64,000 nucleotides of DNA from CAYMPH01 sp964392365 (GCA_964392365.1 CAYMPH010000012.1:62001-126000), one strand, 5' to 3'; positions 9,576-18,909 are shown, counted from the stretch's first letter. Numbers and translations are program-made. Notes: generated by a model from the letters alone, not told the origin.

Positions 9576-10636
9576 GAAACCTTTTTAGACAGAGGTATAG
9601 GATCTTTTATCTGGCGGTTAAGAGATACAGGTTCTTCTTTCGATAAAGATAAAGTTCTTCTTTCTTTCTGATTATTGAAATCGGAATCATCGTCTATTTC
9701 AGCAAGAACTTCAATCGAAATAATATTTTCTTTTTCCCTGGAGACTATTTCATCCTCAAACTTAAGAGATTTAAAATTTAAAATTCTGGCATCGCCTTTT
9801 CCAGTCACATTACCTGTTTCTTCCAGAAGTTCAATATGATCATTTATCGTATCTTTTGCAGCAGCAGGAGCAGTTTCTCCTCCTGAAAATTTCATAGTTC
9901 TGGTCTCAATCATCCTGTATCTTACAAATATAATAATAGAAATGATAACTGAAATTAAAAATGAAGCAATAAGAGCTATATATAAAATACGGTAAGTTTC
10001 CGCTATATGCGTTTTAATAACGCCATAGATTCTTTCTTTGCTGATAATAAAGCCGACTGATCCAACAGGTTTCTTTTTATTATAAACTGCCCTGACCACA
10101 ATCCATCCGGATTTATCAACATCTCCATATATATATTTTTTGATAAGCATACGGTCGTCCCTTTCAAAAGGAACATCTTTACCGATATAATTATAATTCT
10201 CAAAAAAAACTTCTCTGGAATTTTTTTTCAAGGGCATGAAAATTGTTTCAAGATTATAGAGGAATTCATCATTTGCAATGTTGCCTTCAAGATTTTTTTC
10301 AGCATCTTTATTGGAATGAACAATTATTTTCCCGTTCGGCAGAACAAAAAATGCCTCATCAACAGTATTTTCCCTTAGTTTTTCCTGGAAAAGCTCCCTG
10401 AGATTTTTGTAATTTTTTGTTTTGCTGCTTAATTCGGCTAAACTTGAAAATCCCTCTGCCATGGTGATACAGTAATTTCTGGTATAATTTTCAATATCAG
10501 AAATTCTTTTTTTCCCTGTGTGAACAAAATATGCTGATACAGAAACAATTACTGCTGCAGATTGAATAATAAACAGCATCAGAAATATCCCAACAGGAAA
10601 AAATACCTTACGAAACTTTTTTATTGTTTTATCCAT
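9572..10636 (-). CDS. Membrane sensor with periplasmic Cache-like domain, no output domain
   Basis: This 354-residue protein has a first membrane helix at about residues 12-37, an extracytoplasmic region of about 175 residues with a Cache-like pattern, and a second helix near 215-237. The remaining cytoplasmic tail is acidic and of low complexity, with no HAMP, kinase or methyl-accepting domain visible. Signal transfer probably uses the co-translated STAS protein. The Cache assignment is tentative, because it rests on layout rather than a clear motif. Confidence 0.7.
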   Translation of the reverse strand: MDKTIKKFRKVFFPVGIFLMLFIIQSAAVIVSVSAYFVHTGKKRISDIENYTRNYCITMAEGFSSLAELSSKTKNYKNLRELFQEKLRENTVDEAFFVLPNGKIIVHSNKDAEKNLEGNIANDEFLYNLETIFMPLKKNSREVFFENYNYIGKDVPFERDDRMLIKKYIYGDVDKSGWIVVRAVYNKKKPVGSVGFIISKERIYGVIKTHIAETYRILYIALIASFLISVIISIIIFVRYRMIETRTMKFSGGETAPAAAKDTINDHIELLEETGNVTGKGDARILNFKSLKFEDEIVSREKENIISIEVLAEIDDDSDFNNQKERRTLSLSKEEPVSLNRQIKDPIPLSKKVS

Positions 10637-10909
10637 AATCCATACCAGGAAAGTTTATAAAAAGCCTATACGGATATTATCGGAAAATTTTATTTATATT
10701 TATATAAAAATTAAAAGCTTTTTTTATCCTATGTTTCCATTTTAATATAAATATGTGCCCATTTAATAAGATCTTTTGAAAAATCAGAATCCCAGTTTTC
10801 ACAGAAATGGCAGCATCTGTCTATTCAAATTACATAATTTTTTTTATCTTGTCGAATAATATATGCCGCCCGATTATGACATATTATTAATTCAATATGC
10901 AGGGAAACC

Positions 10910-11557
10910 ATGGCTGAAAATAAAGAAGAACTGCTTGAAATCTGGGACTGGGAATCAGGTCTTCCAACAGGAAAATCTGTTGAGAGATCATTCGCACATA
11001 AAAACGGAATTGCTCACGAGGGGGTTCATCTCTGGATTATTCGAGGCGGGAAAGATTCCGGTGAAATACTGTTTCAGAAACGTTCTGAAGACAAAGAACA
11101 ATTCCCGGGTTTTCTGGATATAACTGTAGGCGGTCACGTCCCGTTCGGCTTAACTGAAAACAAAATTCAAAAAGAAGCTTTTGAGGAAATCGGAATAATC
11201 CCGGATGAAAACTCGATGATTGATCTGGGTTTTTACAGATATGAAGAAATTATGGATGATATGCATCACCGCGAATTTCAGCATATTTATCTTTTACATG
11301 ACAACAGAAAGCTTTCTGAATATAAATTCAATGATGGTGAAGTAAGCTCTATTTGCTCAATTTCTCTAGAAAATTTTGAGAAAATACTTGTTGAAGATTC
11401 TGTTATTCCGGCTGAAATATTCGATGGTAAAAAAACATGGAAAACAACCATTGAAAAAAAAGACATTCATCCGCTTCTGTTCGCCCCTTCCATGACAGAA
11501 TATATAAGAATTGTTATTGACGCCGTTAAAAAGAAATTTAATTCTTTAAGAAAATAA
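10910..11557 (+). CDS. Nudix hydrolase family protein
   Basis: This 215-residue protein has a Nudix-type core. The segment GGHVPFGL followed by KEAFEEIGI resembles the Nudix box of the IPP-isomerase-like branch. Against GX5EX7REUXEEXGU, the box is one residue short and the first Glu is replaced by Leu, so catalysis may be altered. The EE pair that binds metal is present. The start at 10910 follows AGGG. Substrate unknown. Confidence 0.82.
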   Translation: MAENKEELLEIWDWESGLPTGKSVERSFAHKNGIAHEGVHLWIIRGGKDSGEILFQKRSEDKEQFPGFLDITVGGHVPFGLTENKIQKEAFEEIGIIPDENSMIDLGFYRYEEIMDDMHHREFQHIYLLHDNRKLSEYKFNDGEVSSICSISLENFEKILVEDSVIPAEIFDGKKTWKTTIEKKDIHPLLFAPSMTEYIRIVIDAVKKKFNSLRK

Positions 11558-11574
11558 AATTTAAGAGGATGCAG

Positions 11575-11748
11575 ATGATTGACACAAAACTTCTTGAAAT
11601 TCTTGCCTGCCCGGCCTGTAAAGGCGACGTGGAATATGATCTTAAAAATGAAAAAATCAACTGTGTTGATTGCGGAAAATCATATCCTGTTAGAGAGGGC
11701 ATTCCAATAATGCTGATAGAGGAATCAGTAGATTTGAAAGAGAAATAG
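11575..11748 (+). CDS. Trm112-like zinc-binding small protein
   Basis: This 57-codon gene encodes a protein of the UPF0434/Trm112 family (YcaR-like). It begins with IDTKLLEILACPACKG, has a second CxxC (CVDCGK), then YPVREGIPIML, the family signature. In eukaryotes Trm112 activates methyltransferases; in bacteria the role is poorly defined. The ATG at 11575 has AGAGG 6 nt upstream; an in-frame ATG at 11569 is too close to that site. It follows the Nudix gene by 17 nt. Confidence 0.88.
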   Translation: MIDTKLLEILACPACKGDVEYDLKNEKINCVDCGKSYPVREGIPIMLIEESVDLKEK

Positions 11749-11847
11749 ATAGTTTTTTCTTTGACAAATAACAGCTTCGATCATACAGAGTATGATGCTT
11801 TAATATCTGAATAAAATAAAAAAATCAAATAATCAGGACGGATTAAT

Positions 11848-12996
11848 ATGTCTAAGACTAACCCAAAATCGCTTGTACTAAAAATTGGAGGGTATTTACT
11901 CATAGGATTTTTTACCCTTATTATAGTTATATCTTTCGGTATGCCGGATTTCATCACAAGATTCAGCCTTGATCAGACAACCGTCGCTATGGTAAACGGA
12001 GAAAAACTGCATGTATATGATTTTCTGAGATACAGGGATAATATTTACAGACAATACGGCAGAAACGAAAAAATGGATCCTTTTATTCTTACACAGTTTA
12101 TAGGTGAATTCCTGATTGTTCAGGAAGGTATAAAAAACGGATTTGAGCCGACTGAAGATAGAATCGCCAATTATATAAAAAGCATTCCGATTTTCAGAAA
12201 TCCGAACACAGGTGCTTACGACGGGAATGAATTTAAAAAATTTCTTCAGGGAAATAAATTTACATTCGGTGAATTCAATAAAATTCTAAGACGCGATCTT
12301 GTAAAAGAGGATTTTCTCCATTATCTGAGAATGGGTGCTGCAGTTTCATCAGAAGAAATTATATTCAACCAGCTTTCTTCAAATGGAAAAATTAAAATTA
12401 AATACGCATTTCTTTCAGGAGAGGATTTAAAAAGAAGATTAGCAGATAAAATTGCAGTTTCAGAAAATGAAGTAAGCAGTGAGATGTCAAAAAATAAAAG
12501 CGAACTAAAAGATCCGAAAACAGACAGAGCAAGAATCAGGCAAAGGCTGATAGATACAAAGTTCAATGAAGCAAAAAAAGATCTTATAAATAGTCTCACT
12601 GCTCTTGCAGAAAAAAAAGCTTCGTTCAATGAATCTTCAGCACTGCTCAATGGAGCTGTAAAAATTACAAAAGAATTTGCACCGGGAACTCCTGTTCTTG
12701 ATGATTCAATAGAATCACAGCCGCTTTCACAGATTGAGAATTCAAAAGTTTTCAGGGAACAGTTTTTATCTCTTGAAAATGGTATAGTTTCCGCTCCAAT
12801 TGAAGCTGCGAACGGCATTTATATTATTACACCTGAACTGAAAGATATTAAATCTGAAACTCTTAAAGATGAAGAAAAAATCAATCTGACAAAAAAACTT
12901 GAAAACCAGAAAATTAATGCTCTTACTCAAAATCTTATGGCATCACTTATGGAAAAATCAAAGATTGTAAAAACAAAAAATTTAGATAAAAACTGA
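11848..12996 (+). CDS. SurA/PpiD-like periplasmic chaperone
   Basis: This 382-residue protein has one N-terminal membrane anchor (about 12-33). A SurA_N-type helical region follows (MVNGEKLHVYDFLRYRDNIYRQYG), as in PpiD, which helps fold outer-membrane proteins. The rest is Lys- and Glu-rich and helical. A canonical parvulin core is not obvious, although SAPIEAANGIYIITPEL near residue 320 resembles a parvulin C-terminal strand. It may be a chaperone with a degenerate isomerase domain. Confidence 0.72.
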   Translation: MSKTNPKSLVLKIGGYLLIGFFTLIIVISFGMPDFITRFSLDQTTVAMVNGEKLHVYDFLRYRDNIYRQYGRNEKMDPFILTQFIGEFLIVQEGIKNGFEPTEDRIANYIKSIPIFRNPNTGAYDGNEFKKFLQGNKFTFGEFNKILRRDLVKEDFLHYLRMGAAVSSEEIIFNQLSSNGKIKIKYAFLSGEDLKRRLADKIAVSENEVSSEMSKNKSELKDPKTDRARIRQRLIDTKFNEAKKDLINSLTALAEKKASFNESSALLNGAVKITKEFAPGTPVLDDSIESQPLSQIENSKVFREQFLSLENGIVSAPIEAANGIYIITPELKDIKSETLKDEEKINLTKKLENQKINALTQNLMASLMEKSKIVKTKNLDKN

Positions 12997-13170
12997 TTGA
13001 TTTAAATTCAGTATAATATTATCATGTTACATAATATAAGAGTTTAATTATAGTGAATAAATATTATTATTCTCTTCCTGATTGATCTCAACTTTCACAG
13101 GAAAAAAAAGGAATGGAATATTCCGTTTTATTTTTAAGCTCAATATTGAATAAAGGAGAACATAGGTTCA

Positions 13171-13635
13171 ATGAATATTAATGCCGAATATGTAAATCCG
13201 TTTCTTGAAGCTGCAAGCGCTGTTTTTAAATCAATCCTCGGGGTAGATTTAAGACGGGGAAAACTTGTAATAAAAGAAAGCCCGTCTCCAGGACTTGATG
13301 TTGCAATAATAATCGGCATTACGGGCGGCGTAACTGGTGAAGTTGTATACAGCATGAGCTACAACATGGTTTATAAAATTGCAGACATCCTCGCACCTGG
13401 AATGTCAGAACAGCAGATAAAGCAGGAATACAAAGATATAGTCGGCGAGCTTGCCAATATGATAACCGGAAATGCCATGAATCTCTTTGCATCAACAGGA
13501 AAGGCAATAGATATTACAACTCCTACTGTAGTTGAAGGAAAAGACTTCACCATTACAATGATAAAGCAGACTACTCTTGGAATTAATCTCTACAGCCCGA
13601 TGGGTCAGCTTGAAATGAACATCGCCTTAAAATAA
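13171..13635 (+). CDS. cheX: CheX-type CheY-P phosphatase
   Basis: CheX dephosphorylates CheY-P in spirochaete and Thermotoga chemotaxis. The 154-residue protein carries the ExxN catalytic pair in VGELANMITGNAMNLF (Glu93, Asn96), which is the single-site arrangement of CheX rather than the two sites of CheC. The start (NPFLEAASAVF) is typical of the family. It stands apart from other chemotaxis genes here. Confidence 0.9.
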   Translation: MNINAEYVNPFLEAASAVFKSILGVDLRRGKLVIKESPSPGLDVAIIIGITGGVTGEVVYSMSYNMVYKIADILAPGMSEQQIKQEYKDIVGELANMITGNAMNLFASTGKAIDITTPTVVEGKDFTITMIKQTTLGINLYSPMGQLEMNIALK

Positions 13636-13649
13636 ATATTTCATTTAAA

Positions 13650-14171
13650 ATGGACAAACGTGTATATTCAGAAATTGTAATTAATGCCCCGGCAGAAACA
13701 GTCTGGGGAATTATTACAGATTTTGAAAAATACAATGAATGGAATATTTTCACTCCCAGGATTACTCTTAAAAACAGCAATTTTCAAACAGGTGCTGAAT
13801 TCGATCTCGACTGCCAGATGACAGATAAAAAATATTTAATAAATGAACACGAAAGCATTCTTGAAATAAATTCAGATAATTACAGTTTCTGCATGGGAAC
13901 TTCAAGAACTAAAGGCAGGCCGGGGATACGCAGCTACAGATGGCAGATTTGCGAAGTTGTTTCATCAGACAAAACGAGATATATCAATCATGAAAGATAT
14001 GAAGGTCCGCTTGCGCCGATTGTCAGATTCCTTTACGATAAAAAACTTTCAGCTGCATTTAAAAAATTCTGTATCGCTTTAAAAAAACGCGCTGAGGAAA
14101 AATTTGCCCAATCAGATAAATCCTACACAAGTTTTGAAACAGCGGACCATGAACTTTCATCAATTAAATAA
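13650..14171 (+). CDS. SRPBCC (START-like) family protein
   Basis: This 173-residue protein opens with a beta-strand and the pattern INAPAETVWGIITDFEKYNEWN, typical of polyketide-cyclase/SRPBCC proteins that bind hydrophobic ligands. A C-terminal helix closes the fold. It starts 14 nt after cheX without a strong ribosome site, so coupling is possible. Its last 49 bases overlap the end of thyX on the other strand. Ligand and role unknown. Confidence 0.8.
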   Translation: MDKRVYSEIVINAPAETVWGIITDFEKYNEWNIFTPRITLKNSNFQTGAEFDLDCQMTDKKYLINEHESILEINSDNYSFCMGTSRTKGRPGIRSYRWQICEVVSSDKTRYINHERYEGPLAPIVRFLYDKKLSAAFKKFCIALKKRAEEKFAQSDKSYTSFETADHELSSIK

Positions 14172-14761
14172 TCGCCGAAAACAGATGGCGCTTCTTTCTG
14201 CAGAACTTTAAGCATTGCAAGGCATACCCGCCTTATCTCCCACTGCGCGCTCTTATCAAGCCTTAAATGAAAAACAGTTCTGAACTCCCTGAAATTCGCT
14301 GAAAAAACTATTTCGCTTTCCAGAGCATTTGGAAGAATAAACCTGGAATCCTGCTTTTTAATTCCGCACTCCCTGAGATCATGATATGTTTTTCTTGCAT
14401 GCTCCATATATTCTATATATATTTTAAGAGCCTTTTCATTCTCTTTTATTTCAGGAGGAACAATAAAATTAAATTCCGACTCATCAACATAGCGCTGCGA
14501 CTGCTGAGAAAAACTGGCGAGCCTGTGCCTCACTAGCTGATGAGTAAAAGACCTTGATGCGCCTTTTATCCGGAAGGACGCCGTTGCATGTTCAAGAATT
14601 GAATGATGGCCGTTTATTATACTTCTTCTGATAAAATTTGAATCGCTGTCATCTGTAATTTTATCAAGCGAAAGATAGCAGGTTCTGCCTGCTTCTTCAA
14701 TTAACTTTTCCGCATTAGGCGTAATAGCCAGCAGTTTAACATCCGGTGAATATATTTCCAT
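14123..14761 (-). CDS. thyX: Flavin-dependent thymidylate synthase (ThyX)
   Basis: ThyX methylates dUMP to dTMP with methylene-THF, FAD and NADPH. The signature RHRxxSxxxxSxR appears as RHRLASFSQQSQR, and ILEHATASF and the later NALESEIVFSANFREF match family blocks. The 212 residues are normal. The ATG at 14761 follows GGA; a TTG at 14788 adds nine residues and seems less likely. A conserved promoter-leader cassette (14795-14900) lies upstream. The 3' end overlaps the SRPBCC gene. Confidence 0.93.
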   Translation of the reverse strand: MEIYSPDVKLLAITPNAEKLIEEAGRTCYLSLDKITDDSDSNFIRRSIINGHHSILEHATASFRIKGASRSFTHQLVRHRLASFSQQSQRYVDESEFNFIVPPEIKENEKALKIYIEYMEHARKTYHDLRECGIKKQDSRFILPNALESEIVFSANFREFRTVFHLRLDKSAQWEIRRVCLAMLKVLQKEAPSVFGDYLIDESSWSAVSKLV

Positions 14762-14794
14762 GTTGCTTCCATCCCTTTTAAAATTCAAAAAATG

Positions 14795-14900
14795 GTATAT
14801 TTTATGGGAACCTCAGAAATCAGTTTTTTCATATAAATAATATGGGAAACTGATTTCTACCAATATTGTAAACCCAAAGGAATGTCAATAAATGAATTTA
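14795..14900 (-). promoter_or_regulatory. Promoter-leader cassette, copy A (upstream of thyX)
   Basis: Read on the minus strand this holds TTGACA (14881-14886 region), a 17-base spacer containing CCTTTGGGTTTACAA, and TATTGG as -10. The leader AAATCAGTTTCCCAT follows, then ATGAAAAAACTGATT. The same order of blocks occurs upstream of selD and the cysteine desulfurase. The leader also forms a hairpin of AAATCAGTTT with AAACTGATTT. A 15-codon frame (MKKLIS...) starts at 14832; it looks like a decayed copy of the desulfurase start rather than a gene. Confidence 0.7.
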
Positions 14901-14908
14901 GATATTCC

Positions 14909-16021
14909 CTATTTAATTCTTTCAGTACTGAATAACTTTGGTGTTACAAAACGATCTATTAACGGTACAAATGCGTTCATTATCAGTATAGCAAAACAAA
15001 CTCCATATGGATAACTGCCGTAAAATCTGATAATAAAAGTCAGCACACCGCACCCGAAGGAAAATATCAGCTTGCCGTTTCTGGTAATAGGTGTTGTAAC
15101 AGGATCCGTTGCCATAAAAAAAGCCCCCAGAAACAAGCCTCCTGAAAAAACATGATAGAGCGCATAAAACTGCGCGTAAGCATTCCCTGATACAGCATAA
15201 TATATATATGATATTATTCCAACTGTTCCAATATAAACTGCAGGTATTTGCCAGGAAATAATTTTTCTAACAATTAAAAAAATCCCGCCAATCAAAAGCA
15301 GTAATACGGAAATTTCTCCGATGCTTCCTCTAAGATTTCCAAAAAAAATAGATTTAAGCATACCGGATGAAAACAATGTATCGTAGAGCTGTTCTATTCT
15401 AATATTATTTTCAAGATTTATTTTAGGTCCTATGATTGAAGATGCTGTTTTTGAAATAGCTTCCATAGCAGGAAGTGCAATATCAATTCTGTTTAATATA
15501 TCTGTTTTAAAAGCATTCATTCCATCGTATTTATACCATTTCGCAGTCATAAGAGCTGACCAGAAAAGCATCATGGCTGCTCTGGCAGTAAGAGCCGGAT
15601 TAAATAAATTAAATCCGAGACCGCCGAAAAGCTGTTTCACTAAAATTATAGCAAACACTGCACCTATAGAAGCCATCCACAACGGTGCATCAGATGGAAC
15701 ATTCATTCCAACAAGAAGACCTGTAACTGCTGCTGAACCGTCAAAAATTGTAATCGGCCTTTTCAATGCAAGCTGTATTAAAACTTCTGCAATTATGGCT
15801 GATACTACAGATACTGCCATAATATAAACCGCATTAATTCCAAAAATATATCCGGCATAAATTGCTGAGGGTAAAAGTGCAGCAGCAACAGTCCACATAA
15901 TAAGTTTTACAGACTCAGCAGATTTAATATGAGGCGAATTTGTTATTGCAGAAAAATTTTTCTGTTCTGATTCTTTCAGATAATTTTCAGTTTGTCCGGT
16001 CATATCCCTGCTTGAATCCAT
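14909..16021 (-). CDS. rnfD: Rnf electron transport complex subunit D
   Basis: RnfD is a membrane subunit of the ferredoxin:NAD+ oxidoreductase that pumps Na+ or H+. This 370-residue protein has about nine hydrophobic helices, the NQR2/RnfD blocks FDGSAAVTGLLVGMNVPSDAP and FNLFNPALTARAA, and the FMN-site region MATDPVTTPIT. It follows rnfC by 1 nt. The usual rnfG, E, A and B do not follow; thyX comes next instead. Confidence 0.93.
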   Translation of the reverse strand: MDSSRDMTGQTENYLKESEQKNFSAITNSPHIKSAESVKLIMWTVAAALLPSAIYAGYIFGINAVYIMAVSVVSAIIAEVLIQLALKRPITIFDGSAAVTGLLVGMNVPSDAPLWMASIGAVFAIILVKQLFGGLGFNLFNPALTARAAMMLFWSALMTAKWYKYDGMNAFKTDILNRIDIALPAMEAISKTASSIIGPKINLENNIRIEQLYDTLFSSGMLKSIFFGNLRGSIGEISVLLLLIGGIFLIVRKIISWQIPAVYIGTVGIISYIYYAVSGNAYAQFYALYHVFSGGLFLGAFFMATDPVTTPITRNGKLIFSFGCGVLTFIIRFYGSYPYGVCFAILIMNAFVPLIDRFVTPKLFSTERIK

Positions 16022-16022
16022 A

Positions 16023-17333
16023 TTATTTATTTAATCTATCCTGGGTAAGCTTAATAAAAAAACTTAACTGCCTTCTCGAAGGGCAGCTGTAGGAACATGA
16101 ACCGCACTGAATACAGTCAAACGGATTTAAAAGAGCCGCTTTATCAAACCTGTTGTCTTCATAAGCTTTTTCTATATTGAAGGGAATAAGACCCATCGGG
16201 CACACATCAACGCATTTACCGCATCTTATACAGGCTGATGATTTATCTTCGTTGATTTCTTTTTCAGACATAAACATTATGCCGGCAGTTCCTTTCACTA
16301 TTGGAAAATCAAGAGACTCCACACTTTGCCCGCACATTGAACCGCCCATTACAATTCTTGCAGGCTTACCTTTAAAACCGCCGCACTCTTCAATAATATC
16401 TGAAACGCGGGTTCCAATTCTTACTTTATAATTGCCGGGTTTTGAAATCATATCGCCTGAAACAGTAATATATCTTTCAAACAGAGGCTTGCCGAATAAC
16501 ACCGCCTCCCTGAGAGCAAATATCGTACTGACACTATAGACAAGCACGCCAATATCAGCAGGTAAGCCTCTTGATGGAACTTTTCTGCCGGTTAAAGTAT
16601 AAATTAAAAGTTTCTCATCTCCCTGTGGATATTTAGGTTTAACCGCCTTAACCTGAATGGAGACGCCTGAATTTAATTTTTCAATTGCATCCTGAATTGA
16701 TTTTACAGCTTCAGGTTTATTTTTTTCAATTCCGATAATTGCTTTGTCAACGCCAAGAGTTTTCATTGCAATTTTAATACCTTCAATTATTTCTGTCGGG
16801 AATGTTCTCATTAAAACATCGTCGCAGGTTAAATACGGATCGGTTTCAGCTCCATTTATAATCAGTAAATCAATTTTTTTATCCGGATGAAGATTTAATT
16901 TAATATCAGCATGGAATTTATCTCCGCCAAGACCGGCGATTCCCGCACTTTCTATTTTCGCAATTATTTCTTCTTTAGCTGAATTTTCCCAGCTGGAAAT
17001 TTCAGTCCTGGGGTAGGATGTTCCGAATGATCCTCCTGCCTCAATTACAATAACAGTCTGATCTGCGAAGATATTCGGTGATTGTTTAATTTCTATCACT
17101 CTGCCTGGAATGGAAGAATGAATATTTGAACTCAGGTTACCGTCAGCGGCTGCAATCAGCTGCCCTTCTGTTACGATATCACGTACTTTAACCACTACTT
17201 TTGCAGGGGTACCTATATGCTGCTGGATTGGAATATAACAAAACTGAGGTATTGGAAGATTACTGAAATTTATATTTTCAGTAATCTTCTTTTTTCCACG
17301 AGGATGAATTCCTCCCGAAAAAGTTGAAAACAT
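16023..17333 (-). CDS. rnfC: Rnf electron transport complex subunit C
   Basis: RnfC is the peripheral subunit that passes electrons between NADH and the membrane part of Rnf. The 436 residues include the FSGGIHPRGKK N-terminus and HIGTPAKVVVKVRD, then the FMN/NAD fold (GLGGDKFHADIKL, INGAETDPYLTCDD). Two ferredoxin motifs lie at the C-terminus (CIRCGKCVDVCP; CIQCGSCSYSCP). It is 2 nt after the Cys-rich gene and 1 nt before rnfD. Confidence 0.95.
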   Translation of the reverse strand: MFSTFSGGIHPRGKKKITENINFSNLPIPQFCYIPIQQHIGTPAKVVVKVRDIVTEGQLIAAADGNLSSNIHSSIPGRVIEIKQSPNIFADQTVIVIEAGGSFGTSYPRTEISSWENSAKEEIIAKIESAGIAGLGGDKFHADIKLNLHPDKKIDLLIINGAETDPYLTCDDVLMRTFPTEIIEGIKIAMKTLGVDKAIIGIEKNKPEAVKSIQDAIEKLNSGVSIQVKAVKPKYPQGDEKLLIYTLTGRKVPSRGLPADIGVLVYSVSTIFALREAVLFGKPLFERYITVSGDMISKPGNYKVRIGTRVSDIIEECGGFKGKPARIVMGGSMCGQSVESLDFPIVKGTAGIMFMSEKEINEDKSSACIRCGKCVDVCPMGLIPFNIEKAYEDNRFDKAALLNPFDCIQCGSCSYSCPSRRQLSFFIKLTQDRLNK

Positions 17334-17335
17334 GA

Positions 17336-17617
17336 CTAGATATCCTTGGTTGAATATATCTCGTCTTTTATCGGAAGTTCTTTCCTTAAATTTTTAATAT
17401 ACGGAAACAGTTCTCCGCATTCTGTATAGAATTCACAGTCTTCAATTATACGTCTTGCCACTGTAAAATATTTATACAGTTTCTCTTCACTTGATCTTTT
17501 AACCCATTTCTTCTTCAGACATTTAACCCTTAGAACAAATCTGTCTGGTTCAGATTCGTATTGTCTAATAACAATACAGTGCTGGCAGTTAGCGCAGAAA
17601 ATCTTTTCTTTGACCAT
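17336..17617 (-). CDS. Cys-rich hypothetical protein preceding rnfC
   Basis: This 93-residue protein has an N-terminal CANCQHC cluster (Cys8, 11 and 14) and further Cys at about 33, 60 and 66, enough for a metal or Fe-S site. It is otherwise basic and soluble. It is the first gene of the unit and ends 2 nt before rnfC, so a role in Rnf assembly or electron delivery is a positional guess. I do not recognise the family. Confidence 0.75.
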   Translation of the reverse strand: MVKEKIFCANCQHCIVIRQYESEPDRFVLRVKCLKKKWVKRSSEEKLYKYFTVARRIIEDCEFYTECGELFPYIKNLRKELPIKDEIYSTKDI

Positions 17618-18188
17618 TAAGACTCTCCTTAAAAAATATTGCGGATTTAAATTATATATTCAAGCTTGTAAAAAAACTTTAATATTTACAGTAATAAAAT
17701 ATTTGTATCCCTAATGAAAAAAGTGAGTTTCACACATTACCGGTTTTCGGATGAAAAAACATAATTAATGCATTAAATAAGTACGGAAATTAGAGAAAAA
17801 TCCGCAATTTATCAATAAAAAACCCACCCCGAAAACAGTCAAGCTGTTTTTTATATTTAAGTCATTAATCATAAGAAAGAGCCCTTTCTTTACAAGTGAA
17901 GTTTAACTTTAATAAAAAAAAGAAATAGAACACGGATGACACGGATTATTATGATGATCACGGATAAGGAATTTGTTTTTAAAAAGATTTAAAAAATCCA
18001 AAAAAATCCGTGTCATCCGTGTTATCCGTGTTCTATCTTTGCTTGAATAATACAAAAAATTAAAATAAAAACAGATAATTTAATATTATTCACCCTGAAA
18101 AAATCATAACAAATCATAAACAATCCGCGTCATCCGCGTTCTATTGTTAAAATCTGTCAATTCAACTGTTTTGTAAATAAATGTGAAT
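17618..18188. other. Non-coding region with hairpins and repeats
   Basis: No gene is supported in these 571 bases. They must hold the promoter of the rnfC unit and the end of the GHKL ATPase gene. AAAACAG/CTGTTTT with a TCAAG loop and a T-rich tail (about 17833-17855) looks like a terminator. A large inverted repeat and a third related copy are listed separately. Confidence 0.6.
17929..18144. repeat. CACGGATGACACGGAT repeat family, inverted pair plus third copy
   Basis: Bases 17929-17947 and 18005-18023 are a perfect 19-bp inverted repeat (AACACGGATGACACGGATT). The right side runs on through another CCGTGTTCTAT. A third variant with CCGCG in place of CCGTG lies at 18122-18144. The arms could fold into a long hairpin. 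This is a dispersed intergenic repeat with no coding potential. Confidence 0.8.
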
Positions 18189-18824
18189 TTAATGTTTCAG
18201 AGGTATGCTTAAATATGCAGTTGTCTGATTGGATTCAGGTATAATTTTAAATTTAATATCTTTAATTCCGATATTTTTAAGAATAATTGAAACCAGAACA
18301 AGACCTAGACCTGCGCCCTCTTCAGATGTTTCTTCATCCATTGCTTCAAAATATTCTGCAATATCAGCACAATCCATTGCTGATGTCATTTTTTTAAATA
18401 CACGCTTTTTTTCAACTTCAGTCATTTTTACAGGGTTGGTTATTGTAATAATAAGAGTTCCGTCAATTACCTGGATAATCATTTCTGCCATAATTCCGAA
18501 TTCTTTTGCATATGAACCAAGATGTTCTGCTTCATTTCTGGCAATTTCAAGTTTGAACAGTTTTAAAGCCAGGTCATAGTCGAGCGTTGAGCTTACATCC
18601 TGATTGAAATATCCTTCAAAATAGATATTCTTAAAGTTGGCTTTAACTGCGTTTACAAGAAGTTCTTTTACGCAGGTATATAATGCAGGGAGAAGATCAA
18701 TTCTTGTATACAGTTCAAGAATAAATCCAAGCACCTCTTTAAGCTTGAACTCAATATTCTTACTGACTGTATATGCAAGAATTTTTATTTTTTTATTATT
18801 TCTTACTGCCTGTTCAAGTTCCAT
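18189..18824 (-). CDS. GHKL-type ATPase domain protein, kinase-like without HisKA
   Basis: This 211-residue soluble protein has a GHKL ATP-binding fold: N-box CVKELLVNAVKANFKN, a G1-like IQVIDGTLIITITNP, and G2 EEGAGLGLVLVSIIL. There is no dimerisation or phospho-His region and no receiver. Similar stand-alone ATPases act as anti-sigma serine kinases or as kinase partners. It is divergent from the TetR gene. The STAS protein at 8979 could be a partner, but that is speculation. Confidence 0.8.
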   Translation of the reverse strand: MELEQAVRNNKKIKILAYTVSKNIEFKLKEVLGFILELYTRIDLLPALYTCVKELLVNAVKANFKNIYFEGYFNQDVSSTLDYDLALKLFKLEIARNEAEHLGSYAKEFGIMAEMIIQVIDGTLIITITNPVKMTEVEKKRVFKKMTSAMDCADIAEYFEAMDEETSEEGAGLGLVLVSIILKNIGIKDIKFKIIPESNQTTAYLSIPLKH

Positions 18825-18909
18825 TTTATCTTCTCATGTAATGAATCTATAATTTAGAGCATGTGGAAATATTGCAATCAAAAAATAACATTGGAAACAT
18901 TTATACTGC

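Noticed and set aside
14785..14832. 15-codon leader peptide before thyX
   Set aside because: No ribosome site; it looks like a decayed copy of the desulfurase start in the shared cassette.
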